Assembly (NCBI GenBank): GCA_029215795.1
Contig: JARDYH010000002.1
Span: forward strand, 297,693,973 to 297,757,972
Reading direction: 5' to 3'
DNA length: 64,000 bases
Source of the DNA: Anniella stebbinsi
Taxonomy: Eukaryota; Chordata; Lepidosauria; Squamata; Anniellidae
Translations under genes and position numbers: made by a program
Shown here: positions 10,275 to 22,659 of the stretch, piece by piece
Layout: every line of letters starts with the position of its first letter
How positions within the stretch are numbered: position 1 is the first letter of the stretch
Notes under the pieces: model-generated
Database searches by the model: none
What the model saw: only the letters and a program-made list of their open reading frames with translations
What the model was told of the DNA's origin: nothing

Positions 10275-11860
10275 ATGCTTATTGACTCTTCATGGCATTC
10301 GTATATGTAAACTGTATTTAGGAACATTAATAAAAAAATAAAGAACATTAGTACAAATCAAGCATTAACAGATTAATTAAAGGGAAATCTAGTTTCCTAC
10401 AAGGCATGACCTGAATACAACGTACTATAGAAAGTTTATTTTAGTACAAGCTAGAAGGTCATAAGAAAGAAAAAGAGGACTGGTTTCTGCAGTTCCTGTT
10501 AGCTGCATTATGTTTTGAGTCCTGATGTGCCCTTTGCGCATTCCTCCATATCACCATCTGTACTTCCTTAATAATCAGTCTTTCACTAAACAAAACCAAA
10601 AAAAAATCATCATGAACTCCACCTCCTAGCAACAGAAATATGCACTACAATTACTGTGAGATTGAATGAGCTGCTCCCTGCACAGCAGTTGAAAATGTAC
10701 TGTGAAATGCCACAGCTCAAAGGACTTGAAATGCTACCAAAAGCCATTCTCTCACTACTCAGTTCTCATCGCTAAAAGGTGACCACGGGTCAAAATCAGT
10801 GCTTGGATAAACCAAAGCTTTACAGCTGTTGAAATACTTAAGCCCTACCAGATTTTTACATGATGTCATGGCGATGCAGTTATTACTCGTCTGCCATCGG
10901 ATCTACTGATGGCAGTTGTGGTTTGTATTCAAGGGGCCGGAATAATTGAAACAATCCATCTGCTCCATGTTGTCCTCTGCCTCTGCCTCTAGTGTGATTA
11001 CTTGCTGCCTTGTGATATTTGCCAGTGATGTCACACTTAATCAAACAGCCGCTTACCCTCTGGATCTCTGGGGAGATGTGCTGTACTTTTAACAATGAAG
11101 CGTAGATAACAGAAACGATCCACCTGTTCTGGGCATTTTTCTTACCGCTGCTACCTGATGAGACCTGATATTTGTCAGGGATTATCAATCCTGCACAAGC
11201 AATTGACAGCCTTGTGCATATTTCACGAAACCGATGGTGTTCTGATTCATCATGAATCCCAAATCATTCGTAATTGACCCATCCCAGGTTTGCAGCTTTA
11301 ATTTCTGTTAGAATAGGACATTTTCCTATTGTCATGTTCACTTTAAAGACTGCAATGGGCATAAGCCTTAATTACTTTTTCCACAAGACAGAGTAGGCCA
11401 TAGAGGGGAAATCATATTATTTGCATAGCTCATTTTAGTGATCTCCAAGACACTAATCTGTTCTCTCTGTTCATGCCTTTCAGTTTGGTTGCCACCTCAG
11501 CATAAATACTAGTAAACAGATACAAAGAAAGACCGAAGGGAAAAGAAATATGGTTCCCATTATCATGCTGCCTCAAGGAACACTGCTGGTGTGTGTGTAT
11601 TGGGGGGGGGGTGGAGATTACAGATCCAAGCAATTTAACTGTAGCAGAGCTTATTTTTTCAGTGCCGCCAGAGAATGGTTGTTCTTTCAAAGGAATTGTC
11701 AAATATTTTAGAATTGGACCCTTGCATTAAAATTACATGGATTATATTACTGAGGGCAAGACTAGTGTGTTGACTGATATAAATATTGTACATTAATCTA
11801 AAATAACAGACTGCCCATTAACTGCTGTTATGCTCTCCTTTGCTACTGCAGCAATAGAAT
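10275..11860. other. No recognised gene; one 101-codon open frame of unknown meaning
   Basis: Mostly AT-rich unique DNA. A minus-strand open frame at 10883-11188 is 101 codons long but shows no recognisable domain. Its DNA contains an imperfect duplication ('gaaacaatccatctg' near 10950 and 'gaaacgatccacctg' near 11110). A G-run lies at about 11602-11612. Confidence 0.4.
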
Positions 11861-12770
11861 AGTTTATTATTTATTCATTTGATTCATTTGTAGCCTGCCT
11901 TTCAAGATAAAAATCTTTCAAAGACATCTTACAATATGACTAATTAAAACAATGGTAAAAGCAATTAAAAGGGACACTATAGAGTACACCAGTACAAACA
12001 TTTTAAAACAGAATCAAGGGTCAGTGGAGAGACAGCAAGACTCATTAAAACAAAACAAAAAAACATTGTAGGGAAAAAGCTCTTCACAGCACTTCTAAAG
12101 ATAGCAAGAGAAGGATCTTGCTGGATTTCCCTAGGGAGGGAGTTCCACAACCATAGTGCCACCACTGAAACAGTCCTGTTCTCCTGGTACCCGATCTTAA
12201 CTAAAGATGGTTCAGAAATCAGGGCCCCTGAAGCTGGTCTTTGGGCTTGGGTAGGTTCATATGGAGCAAAATTGTAATTGGTCTTGCAGGTAACAGGTCC
12301 TAGGCCATTTAGGGCTTCAAAATTCAATGCCAGCAGTTCAAACAGAGTCTGAAAACAAACTGGTAACAAGTAAAGCTGATGTAGGATCCATGAGATATGA
12401 ATTGACTGTACCAGCATCCTGACAGCTAAATTCTGGACATTTATATTTTCTGAACTGTTTTTAAATACAAAGACCACTGGAGTAGTGCAACCTGGATGTA
12501 ACCAGTGCATAGGTAAATGAGGCTAGGACCATCTTTTCCAGATAGAATCAGTTGGCAAGCCAGTTGAAAAATGATAAAAGGCACTCCTGGCCTGCAGTGC
12601 CCATCTTTCCATGCAGTGATAGCGCTGGATCTAGAAGAATCCCCAAACTGTTTTCTGGACCTTCAGGAGTGCAAGCTTATTCAGAACAAGTTGAATATCT
12701 CCATCCAGACTGGAAGGATTCCCAGTCAGTAGCACCTCTATCTTGTCTAGACTAAGTTTCAGCTTGTTCT
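11860..12770 (-). pseudogene. Old L2/CR1-clade LINE fragment (RT C-terminal part)
   Basis: The minus-strand frames contain 'NFEALNGLGP' and 'ALWLWNSLPREIQQDP', which match the 'aLhGLgP' and 'pRLWNsLP' boxes near the C-terminus of L2/CR1 reverse transcriptases. Upstream, in another frame, 'LDKTEVLLTGNP'-like residues match the 'dKTEvl' box. The frame is broken several times. The 3' end runs into an A/T-rich tail (aataaata-type) near 11860-11890. It is more decayed than the L2 copy at 50.7-54.1 kb. Confidence 0.65.
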
Positions 12771-14547
12771 CCCCTTTCTCCATGAAGGAACTCTAGACAC
12801 CAGTTCTTGGCTGCAGTCAAATTACATATAAATCCTGCATTTATACACTAGATATTATCCTACTCCTTCTGAATTGGCGTCTTCATCTTCAGGGCAGGTA
12901 CTAGGTTGCATGTGTAACTTACTGCCTGGTAGGTCCTAAACTGATTTCCAAGAAACCTATAATGTATAGTTTTTCTTTGAAGATTGTCTAGCAAGAAATT
13001 TCTTTAAACAGTGAATTCTATTGACCACTAACAGTTTTTTTTTAGTCCCCAGCTCTTTCTTAACCCCCTTTCTAGCTCTCTTCTTCCTGGCTCCCTTTAC
13101 TTCCTGTTTCCCTGTCAGAGACCACTGGGAACTATTGTACTGCACCAGTATCTATGAAGAGATTATTCTATATGTGTCTGTCAGAAATCTAGCATACCTG
13201 TAGTGATTCTCCTATGCAATGTTTCAGTTTTGCAGCTGAATTTTCTCTATCATCTACAGAATACAGCCTGCACTGAACAAAGAACAGAATATAGTATTGC
13301 ACATCCTTCTCTACTTTGAAGGACTACTTACAATATCCATCATGTTCCCTCTTGTTTAAGCTGCTTCCACAGAACTTCTTTCACCTGTCCTTACAGCTGT
13401 GTAACATTGCACATATGAGTGATTTAAAAGAGAAATGGTGAATTAAGGCATGAAAGAGTAAAGGAGAAATTTCACAAAGCTGCTCAGCAAGGTAGGCTAA
13501 TTTAACAACATCAAATGATGCAGTTAGTCATGTAACTATTCCTTGTACTCAAAATCTCTTTACAGATGCAGGTCATACTGTTTCAGAAAGTCAAGACAAT
13601 CTTGTTGTAAAAGGACACATTTTGTACCATGAAAATGAACTAAATTGTACCATGAAAATGAACACAATTTCGATCAGGCATTGTCTTCTGTTAAATTTGA
13701 CCATGGCAAATAGTGCTGATTTTTTTTTTAAAAAAAATAAAAAATAAAGTCCATTTTCTTCTAGACATAGAAGACATAGACATAGAATTGTTCAACATCG
13801 AGTAGCAAAAAAACTGCAATTTTTTACTTGCATACTATACATCTTCCAATTTTAAAAATGAGCATAATGTGCAATTCTGGCAAGGAAAAAAAACAATTTG
13901 GAATTTATAAGTATGACAAATTAAATGGTAAGAAGAGGACCTAATTTTTTTGTATCTGATGTTGAAAGGGAATACAGAGGTTTGACTCATGGTTTGTCTG
14001 CTGACTGATTATTAACACCAGTATACAAGGAAGGGAAGGGTTACTCTGCTATGAGCAACAATGGAGAAAGGGCACCAGATTGGTAAAACAATGGCTTTAT
14101 TTATCTGCTGTACTGTGTACGGGAAGATGAGTGGAAGAATTAAAAAGTCAAAAGAGTGACTTTATTTTAGGATAATTGGCACTGAATAATATCAGAAACA
14201 ATACACTGTAGCATTTTGTCAGCAGTGGGATTTAATTATCCTCCATTCATTATATCTATGTGTCAACAAAAGGGCAGAAAACAAACCTTTAAAACAAGAC
14301 AAAGGAAGTCATTCTACAGAGTGATTGGGTTATGATGGGAAAAAAGAGAGAATAATATAGTTATGTGGCTCATAGAAAGGTATTTTTATATTCAAGGTGA
14401 AAATATGAGGCAGCATCATGTGAAAGGAAAGAGCGGACCCAGGATGCAGCACCTGCCAACAATTAATCCACTAGCACACTCTAATGGATTGTTTCCTGTG
14501 GTACAGCAAAGCAACATTAAGAGTTTTTGCAACCTAAATCCAAAATG
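12771..14547. other. No recognised gene; AT-rich DNA
   Basis: No supported coding region. T- and A-runs occur near 13030 and 13710-13745. Short duplicated phrases such as 'accatgaaaatgaac' (about 13627 and 13649) suggest a local microduplication. Confidence 0.4.
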
Positions 14548-14768
14548 AGACCCAGTTTAGTGCAGTGGTTAGAGTGTTGAACTGGAGCTGAAGAGATCAA
14601 GGTTTTAGTACCCTTGTGACTTTGGGTCAGTCACTGTATCTTGGCCTAACCTACCTCACACAGTTGTTGTGGGGATAAAATAGAGGAGAGGAGGGTCATG
14701 TAAGCCACTTTGGGTTCCTTTCATTAGGGGAAAAAGAAAATATAAATGTAATAATAAATAAATAAAAT
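14548..14768 (+). mobile_element. tRNA-derived SINE, copy 2
   Basis: Plus-strand copy of the SINE at 5150-5392. The tRNA-like head includes 'gcagtggttagagtgttg' (A-box region). The body has 'gactttgggtcagtcactg', 'cctaacctacctcaca' and 'aagccactttgggttcc', and the copy ends in 'aataataaataaataaa'. It is degraded in the B-box region. Confidence 0.8.
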
Positions 14769-15539
14769 ATTTGATCATCAGGACTCACCCAATGGACTGA
14801 AGGCAACATGGGGTGTGGAAGAACAGTGGTAAAAGAAGTTAAGTAATGAGAAATGCCCTCTGGGGAAGCCATAAAGATAAATGCAAAAGAAAGCCAAAAT
14901 AATGCTTATAAGCCAAAGTGTTTAACCTCTGGCTTGATTTTGTGGGGCAGCAGGCCCTTGGCCCAGAGGTTTGCTTGTGTTCCTACCAACGCTATAATTC
15001 CATCTCAAGTTTTATTTTTACACTAGCCAATATAGATTAGAAAAGCTGACCTGAGCTACCATTATAAAATTTATACTAGAGGAACCATTTTAGTGTTTCC
15101 AGAGTAACACATGTCTCCTGTATTCACCTATGCCCACGACTGCTCAGGAGCAGACAGAAAGCAGTGAAATGTGTTATTCATGCAGTCTGGGGATTATGAT
15201 GATGGAAGGAGAAGGAACATCCTGACAGTCACGCTGAACTCTAACACTAAGCTGAGGTGAGTGTAAATGGGAATATATACAAATGGAATAGAGAAGTATA
15301 TGTTGTTATTAAACTCTAGAATGACTTTGAGGAGAACAGGATGGGGAAAAACAAGTAATGACAAAGGGCTCAAAATCCCTTCTGTATATCCATTGATTTT
15401 GATGAAAAATAGAAACATATCTGAATATGTATTATGAAAGCAGTCCTGGCTCATCCAACATCTTGCCATGGAATAAACATCACTTGGAAAGCTTTTTCTG
15501 CTGTTGAACTATTTTCTCAGTTACTTTTTGTCACATTAA
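14769..15539. other. No recognised feature
   Basis: Non-coding DNA. A 91-codon minus-strand frame (15194-15469) lacks recognisable features. Confidence 0.4.
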
Positions 15540-15540
15540 G

Positions 15541-15550
15541 AGATAGATAG

Positions 15551-15600
<50 letters not shown>
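15541..15600. repeat. (GATA)n microsatellite
   Basis: About 14 GATA/AGAT units with one irregular unit near the start. GATA arrays are long and common in squamate genomes. Confidence 0.95.
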
Positions 15601-15605
<5 letters not shown>

Positions 15606-15765
15606 TTGAGTTATATTTCATCCTTTGATTACAAAGAACTACAAATTCATTTTTCACAGTTCAGGCCCTGCCTTTAAAAACTGTAGATACTGGCAGAATG
15701 AATCTGCTATGACTGCTGAAGCCACTGCTGACTTTCAGATCACATAGTGATCTAAAAACACTGTG

Positions 15766-16089
15766 GTCAGTATCCCATCAAGCACTTCCATCCCCGCCAA
15801 TTCCCTTCCACCCTTCTGGTTCCATTCCAGAAGTGGTAGGTCCTGCCAATTCTGTTGCACAAGTGGGACCCCACCACTAATGCAAGGGAGATTTAGCGCT
15901 TCCTGGAGAAAGCTCCAAAATGAATGGAAATGCTTGTTTCTGGAAGGAGGCAGGTTGGCAGGGACTACGGTTCATTTCTGATTGCCCACAGAAGTGTTGT
16001 TGCTTGTATAACAGAATTGGTGGAATCTACCACTTCTGGTTGGTGCAGGAGAATTGGGGGGAGCATAAGCGTTCTGCTGGATACTGGCC
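15766..16089. mobile_element. Palindromic non-autonomous DNA transposon (family A, copy 2)
   Basis: Shares with copy 1 the blocks 'tcctgccaattctgttgcac', 'atgcaagggagatttagc', 'tttctggaaggaggcaggtt' and 'gcataagcg'. Its ends read 'gtcagtatccca' on the left and 'gccagtatccag' on the right in reverse complement. It is shorter than copy 1 and lacks the nested insertion. No coding capacity. Confidence 0.6.
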
Positions 16090-16108
16090 TATGAGTCTGT
16101 GTCTTAAA

Positions 16109-16620
16109 TCACAGAACCATAGAGTTAGAAGGGAACTTGGAGGTTACCAAATCTACCGCTCAGGAACTGCAATGCAGAATGCAACTACTACAGCAACTGT
16201 CCAACCTCTGTTTAAAAACCTCCAGTGAAGGCATCCCACTACCTCCAAAGGCAGGCTGTTCCGCTGTTGAACAGCTCTTACTATTGGAAACTTTCACTAA
16301 TATTTAGACAAAATCTGCATATCTACAATTTCCAGCCATTGATTGTCTACAATTTCCATCCTTCAGTTCTAGTTGTGCCCCTCTGGAAAAACAGAGAACA
16401 AGTCCCCTCGGTGTGACAGCCCTTCAGATATTTGAAGTCTGCTATTGTGTCTCCCTGAATTGCCTCAACTCCAAGCAAAACATACCCAACCCCTTCCTCA
16501 TAGTTTCCAGACCTCACCATCCTGGTCTTCCTCCTACACTTTAATTTGTCAATGTTCTTAAAATATGGCACCCAGGATTGGACACAGCATTCCAAATGCA
16601 ATCTGATAGCACAAAATGTG
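16109..16620 (-). mobile_element. CR1 LINE fragment, 3' 500 bp
   Basis: Minus-strand CR1. The plus strand shows the complement of the CR1 3' end: 'gagttagaagggaacttgga', 'aaacctccagtgaaggca', 'ccttcagatatttgaag', 'tgtctccctgaattgcc' and 'cccaggattggacacagca'. The tail repeat lies at the low-coordinate end ('aatcacagaaccatag'). It is non-coding and diverged, and the LTR follows directly. Confidence 0.8.
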
Positions 16621-16639
16621 CTGTGAGTTGGTGAGTAGT

Positions 16640-17432
16640 AAGCCTTGTGCTAATTGTGGGAAGGGAAGGGAAATCCCCAGCCCAATTGGGCGGGGGGATG
16701 ATATTTGCGGGTGGGGGGGCAAAGAGGCGAGGGGGATGCTCCTGATTGGAGCATCCGGATGGTGCCACTGGGCGGGGCGGGGATGAGCGGCTTAAATTGC
16801 CGCCTAACGGTCCTTCCCGCCCTCTTCGTGTCAGCGCAGCTCCCTCCCTCCCCTCCCTGTAGACAGTATGGGCTAGCCGGTCGTCATTAGGAGGCCAAGT
16901 AGGAATTTTTTACTCTTATCCTAATTTGGTTAGGAGTTTTTTCGCCTACTTCATACTGTAAAACATCCGGGGAGTATTAACTAGGTGGATTGGCATTAAT
17001 TCGGTCACTTTAATCTGGCGGTAGGTGCGGGCATCCTTAGGGGCGTTTTCAAATGGTGAACATTCTCAGGAACCATTGAGGTAAAGGGTAATACCTGACG
17101 CCCACATCTGGGAGCCCCGCAGCACCAGATCATGGGAATAAGGTTTACCTTTGAGGCCAACTCTACTCACACGCTCGGAGCCCTGCGGCACGGGTGTTGT
17201 GACAAAGGAAGGCCTCCCAACCCCATATGGGGTAAGACCAAGGGGTGGCGAATGTGTCCTGCCACCTGGAGGTCAGAGAAGGGTTCACCCATTCCTAAGA
17301 TTTGGCCTGGAAGAGGCCAAGAGAGGATGCCCGCATAGGTTTTACCCCTTTCTGCAGATCTTGAATAAAAGTGGCCCATTTTATACCCAACTTTCTTGTC
17401 TCGACTCTTTATTTTGCACCCTACACTTCGCA
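16640..17432 (+). mobile_element. Solo LTR (LTR family 1, copy 2)
   Basis: Plus-strand relative of the LTRs at 3010-3758 and 29172-29961. Visible parts in order are a GC-rich region, a 'cagctccctccctcccctcc' pyrimidine block, 'cagtatgggctag', 'ggaggccaagtaggaatttttt', a polyadenylation signal AATAAA at 17364-17369 before 'gtggccca', and an end at 'cttcgca'. The 5' boundary is approximate. There is no adjacent gag or pol, so it is a solo LTR, in the opposite orientation to the other two. Confidence 0.65.
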
Positions 17433-18892
17433 AATACTTCTGAGTGGGCAAAACACAGGCCTGGGATCAGTGGGTTAGAGACACACGAAAAACTTGATAG
17501 CTAATAGAACCTCATAAAGAGACGGACATAAACACCACACCAGAATGGCAAGGGAGGACAAGTGCATAATAAGGGTTTGAAGAGGAGCTTTTCCTTGGTA
17601 AGAGAAAGAGGTTTCAGAATGTTGGTATCAATACTGAATGTGAATTTAATATCTACTCCTGTGGGTGTCATCATGGAAAAGAGGGACTATAAACTGAGAA
17701 TGTCCCAAATGGACTGCAAACCAGTTCATCCCTGTCATTTCTCACTTATATTCATTGACCACTTATATTCACTTATGCAGATCATATCTTGCTGCCACAC
17801 CCAGATCTTGTGTTCTGAAATCTAATGTAAGCAAGGGACAGAGGGAACCTATGTCTAACTTGTGACAGATCCATGTAGTTTTTCAGTAGGCTCTTTAAAA
17901 TACACATTTTCACAAACAGATGCGAAATTAGATTGGAAGATCTTTTCTCTTCATTAACGTAAGCTTGGAAATATGTACTGATCCCTTTAGAGAGATTTGG
18001 TTATTCATTGAAGTAAATTAATATACAATAATTACTTTGCTGAATGTTCCATTAAGCTGCATTTTGCCAATAATGGAAAGTGTTGCAGCTTGTGCAACAT
18101 ACTAAATAGGTGTCATGTCATGGATTCCCAAATGATTGGTGCTGCATACAAACAGGCTGCTTATCTGTCTGTGATGATGCCTAAGTTAACACCTGGCTTT
18201 ATCTGTGTAGAAGTCACTCATAAGAGAATAAAACACACACCTGTGAATTGACCCATAAGAGTTATTTTATACATAACACAGGCTCACTTTGAGCCTGCTA
18301 CTGATGCACAAGCATCATCTAATAACGAACATTTCTTCCCATTTATAACTGAACTGCTAAATTGCCTTTTAAACATGTTCAGTTGCTCATTATGCTAAGC
18401 CTGCTTAGGCCTTCAGGAACACTTTCTCAGACAATGGTTAGCGTGTGCCATGGCTGCAAGATCATTAAGCTGTCTGAACCACCTTATTTAGAAAAATTGC
18501 TCTTGTTATGAACAATTTTGCAATGGGAGAAAAAGGCTGAGAAGGAATAAGCATTTCAGGAAATCCAGGTTACACTGTTATAGTAAAATGGAGCGTTCCA
18601 ATCAAATCTGACATCTCAGCTGATTTGTGGCACTCATGGTATAGTGGGGTGCGTTTATGCGTTAATGTTCAGAAGAATTCGGAAGAACTGTGTAGCAAGT
18701 GCTCTGTATGTTAACTTCCTGTTCCAGGCTCTGCTCCTTATGCTTGGTGAAAAAAGGGTCACCCTAGAGGACTTTGTTATGCATAAATCTTTATCTTTCC
18801 CCATTGGATGCTAGCACATGGGAATTAAAACACAGCAGGCACCTGAGCATTTTGACAAGAATAGATTTTGTCACTATAGTATACATGGTTGT
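17433..18892. other. No recognised gene
   Basis: AT-rich DNA without a recognised repeat. An 87-codon plus frame (17562-17825) has no recognisable domain. Confidence 0.4.
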
Positions 18893-19145
18893 TGGAGCCA
18901 ACACTATTTACTTATTTGTTACATTTACATCCCACCTTTTCCTCCAAGGAGCCCAAGACCTCATACATGACTTTCCTCCTCTCCATTTTATTCCCTCACA
19001 ACAACCCTATGAGGGAGGTTGGGCTGAGAGTCAGTGACTGGCCCAAAGTCACCCAGTGAGCTTCATGACTGAAAGGGGACTGGAACTCAAGTATTCCCAG
19101 TCCCAGTCCAGCACTCTAACGACTAAACCATACTGGCTCAATAAA
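18893..19145 (-). mobile_element. tRNA-derived SINE, copy 3
   Basis: Minus-strand copy. On the plus strand it starts with the reverse of the A/T tail ('ttatttgttacatttacatc'), then the body ('ctcacaacaaccctatgag', 'gtgactggcccaaagtcacc'), and ends with the complement of the tRNA-like head ('agcactctaacgactaaacc'). It is closer to consensus than copies 1 and 2. Confidence 0.8.
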
Positions 19146-19278
19146 CTCTTACAAAGTAGCATATTCAGAGCTGAGGCAGCTCCAGAAAAATAATAACAGA
19201 GAGGGTGAAGAAGGAGCGAAGTAGCTTATGGTGGCAAAAGCTGTTTCTCATATTACAATCCTTCCAAACCGAAAGAAA

Positions 19279-19400
19279 CCTGTGACCAGTTAACACAACA
19301 CAACATCCCACACTCCAGGACGAGTATGGATTAAGGGTGGGTTGTCGTTGAACCATGTTTTTTGTTGAAACATGGGTTGTTGTGTTGTGTGAACCCAGGC
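19279..19400. mobile_element. Short inverted-repeat element (family C, copy 1)
   Basis: The right end 'gttgtgttgtgtgaacccag' (19379-19398) is complementary to the left end around 'ttaacacaacacaac' (19290-19304). Inner 'gggttgt' and 'acatgg' blocks recur. A second copy lies at 19512-19627. No coding capacity. Confidence 0.55.
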
Positions 19401-19511
19401 ATGCTAACAAATCAGTGTTAACCCAAAACAATCACTGTTCACAACCCAACAACAAACTATGGGTTCTCTTTGTGGATTGTTTGTGGTTAACAAACGTTGG
19501 ATTGTTAACAT

Positions 19512-19627
19512 GGCTGGGTTCATATAACACAATAACTCATACTTCAACAACAAACCATGATTCAACAACAACCCACACTGTACGAATACTGAGCCTTGAG
19601 TGTGGGTTGTGTTGTCTGAACCCAGCC
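19512..19627. mobile_element. Short inverted-repeat element (family C, copy 2)
   Basis: Ends are 'ggctgggttcatataacaca' and, in reverse complement, 'ggctgggttcagacaacaca', a terminal inverted repeat of about 28 bp. The inside contains 'caacaacaaaccatgattc' and 'aacaacaacccacac'. The stretch between the two copies (19401-19511) has similar 'aacccaa/tgggtt' motifs and may be another degraded copy. Confidence 0.6.
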
Positions 19628-20617
19628 ATAACTCAAATCGTTTTTCTAAGTAAGTCAGGAAGGACAGATGAATGTGCTACAGCATCTTGCCAGGCAGGGA
19701 GAGAAAAGGGAGGGGAGAAACCCTCTCCCTGCTATTGCTGACCCTGCTGGAGTAACAACAAAGGGGACGAAGGGCCTGGGGCGCAGGCAAGCAGGTGGGT
19801 AAAGAGTGCGTATCAGATGTTGACAGTGGTTAGAGGATCAGATCCTGTCATGCTCCCCACATTATCATTGGCAAGGTCCAAATCAGGCTTGGAACCAGGT
19901 TCAAATGATCTTAGCTCTTTTCCCAGTTTGGAGAGAATGATTCAGGTTTAGAGCCCAAGTCCAAGCTTGACTAGGGGGGAGTGTGCACATCACTGGTCAA
20001 GATGTCGTCATGCGATTCGTGAATGGGCTTGGACCATGAACTCAGTAAGAAGAAGAAGGAAGATGACCATGACAAAATCAGTAAACAGTTGCAAAAATCA
20101 GCAGAAAAGATGAGCAAGGGACATTCTGTATTAAAAATGTTTGCAAGTGAACATACAGCACAGTTCTAATTGTTAATTTACTATTCTGAGAAGCATTGCA
20201 TACAAATTATAAGTTCATGTGACTAGCATCACTTAAGCTCTGCTATGGTACAAGAGAAATGAAAGTTAAGGAAGAATTTCAAAGTATGAATAAAACATTT
20301 CATAATTTGCATTTTAAAACAGAGGCCCAACACTGTTTTACAACTGACATAAACATGTTTGGTTACTTGGCATTTTTCTTGGGTTTCCTCCCTACAGTTT
20401 CAGCTTTAGTCAACACACATCTTTGTGATGGCTCTGAGATATTTTGAGAATATTCAAAGGGAAGTGGGGGGAAATGGAAGCTAAAAGCAAATTATTATGG
20501 TGCATTTTTATTTGTCAGCACCCCAAAATGTGTAAATTGGTCACAATTAGTTTAACAATCAGTGAACTACTGGCTCCAAGAACTATAGATTGAAACAAGT
20601 TTATTGTACCTGTAAGT
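19628..20617. other. No recognised gene
   Basis: Non-coding DNA. Nothing was recognised apart from ordinary AT-rich sequence. Confidence 0.4.
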
Positions 20618-21565
20618 CAATGGTGGGCAACCTTTTGACCCCCAAATCACACACACTCTTCCCCACATGCACACTCATATGTGCACACACATACACGTAC
20701 ACACATGCACACCCATTCTGCCCCCCATCTTAGCAAGCAGAGAGGGGGAGATTTAAACCTCTTCCCCCTGTGCACTCAGGTCTTGTGTCCTCTCCTCCTA
20801 AAACAGCACAAAGAGAGTCATCCCTGTGCACTAGCTTTTCACCAGCACAGCTGGCTGATTTTGCTGGGGAAGAGTATTTCTCACACACTATGTTTCCCAA
20901 CAAAACTAGGCTCCCACAAGCCTGCCAAACAAGACGATATGAAGAGCCAAGGTTCCATTTCTTCCAGCATTCTGTTCAAACAGTGGCCAACCAACTGCCT
21001 GTGGGAAACCCACAAGTAGAACATGTGTGCAAGAGCACCTTGCCCATCAGGTTTCCCAGCAATCATTGTACATAGGCATGTTGTCTTGGATACTGGAGGT
21101 AGCATATAACCATCATGACTAGTAGCCATTGATAGCCAATTCCTTCAAGAATTTGTCTAATGCAATTTTAAAGCCATCCAAATAGGAGGCCATCACTACA
21201 TCTTGTGGTAGTAAATTTCAAAGTTTAACTGTCTGCTGTGTGAAGTCCTTACCTTCATCTTTCCTGAATCTTTCACAATTAGCTTCATGGCATGACTTTT
21301 CTAGTATTATGAGACCAGAAGAAAAATGTCTCCCTGTCTGCTAAACCCACACCATGCCTAATTTTGTACACCTCTATCATGTCTCCCCATGATGGATTGG
21401 CAAGAGCTCAATTTTGCTGAGGAGCAGGTGCGTGGAAATGAGTCTCCTCATGTGCTTTGTGTGGCGGCGGCAGCAACGGAACATGGGGAGGAACTGGGGG
21501 GGGGGGCTAGGAGACTTGTGGTGGCCCCTGAGGGTCACACATGGCTCACAGGTTGCCCAGCCATG
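20618..21565. mobile_element. hAT-like element with CR1 inserted inside
   Basis: The left end reads 'caatggtgggcaacct' and the right end in reverse complement 'catggctgggcaacct'. Both are followed inward by 'gaccc'-type text. These fit the CAGTGGTGGGCAACC type terminal inverted repeats of hAT-derived elements. The interior holds a CA-rich stretch (20648-20715) and a minus-strand CR1 fragment (about 20940-21392). The flanking 8-mers (ctgtaagt, ccccaagt) match at 5 of 8 positions, which is only weak support for a target duplication. Confidence 0.5.
20940..21392 (-). mobile_element. CR1 LINE fragment
   Basis: Minus-strand CR1 of the same subfamily as the copy at 8845-10076. The plus strand shows 'ccagcattctgttcaaacag', 'ggatactggaggtagcatat', 'ctagtagccattgatagcc', 'acatcttgtggtagtaaatt' and 'atcatgtctccccat'. 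It is truncated at its 5' end near 21392. Confidence 0.8.
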
Positions 21566-22659
21566 CCCCAAGTGCTACTGAAAATTCTTCACTGCAGATT
21601 CTGAGATTGGATAGCCATTGAACATCCCTTCTCCAATGCTGGTATTTTATGTTTGACAATATGAGATTTGGCATGTGGCAGTATGGCATTTGAAATTGAC
21701 AAAAGAAAGTATTTGACATATGATACCAGTTTTGCACCTGATATTTGACGGCTGATTAATAGGTTGGATCCAAAATTAACAGTATCTAACAGTGTTTCTA
21801 TTGCTAGCAAAACTGAGATCTCTGATGGAAAGAATACCCTCTCCTCCCTCTCCCTGGAGCACCTCAATGCTGCAATGGAGAACTGGGTGATTTGAGGGAC
21901 ATATGGGGGTTAGGGCAGAGAAGAAGGAAAATTTCTGTGGTAGAAAAAAATCTGTTCCTCTTTTCAAAATATTTAAACTAAAATACTCGGAATAAATCTG
22001 GTTTAGTGCACAAAAGTCAGTATCAAACTGATTTTCCTACTACTACACTGTCTTTGATGCAGTTTAACAGGCTTTTCTTAGGCACATTTCTGACTGTTTC
22101 TAGGCTGGTGTTGTGAGTGAAGTAGTTTTAGTAATTTTTCATTGAACATCCATTCTACAATGCTGGTATTTTATGTCTGACACTATTTAATATATGAGAT
22201 TTGACATGTGGCAATATGATATTGGCAGTATGATACTGTTACTAAATATATATATTTCAGAGGTAAAATTAAAATGCCACTTTTCTTTTGAATTGAAGGC
22301 TGAGATTTGTTGCATGCTTCATAGTTTAATACGTTCAGTTTTGCATTAAATTCAGAAAGATGTAGAATTCAATAATTAGATCAGGCACAATCATTCAACC
22401 AATGAAAACAAATGTAGTTAAGATACATTAATTAGAAACAATATTAACAGTTAATTTTTTGCATGATATTGGAACACAAAAACAAAAGCTGATTCACACT
22501 GTGATTAATAGGTTATCTGGTTCCTGTTGAGAAATTATGTGTAATGAGGATATGTCAATACAAATTGCTATCAAACAGTAACTTTAAAAGCCATCAAGTA
22601 TAATGGGTTCAGGTGCAAGGAGAAATTAATTGACAAGAGTACTGATTTTCAGGAAAGAA
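21566..22659. repeat. AT-rich DNA with a dispersed local duplication
   Basis: Two related segments lie about 525 bp apart: 21615-21700 and 22139-22225. Both contain 'cattgaacatcc', 'caatgctggtattttatgt' and 'tatgagattt' followed by 'catgtggca'. The pair is diverged and in direct orientation. No coding region was recognised. Confidence 0.55.

Noticed and set aside
14548..14640. tRNA gene
   Set aside because: The A- and B-box-like sequences belong to a SINE head. A full cloverleaf with anticodon arm could not be drawn and the SINE body follows directly.
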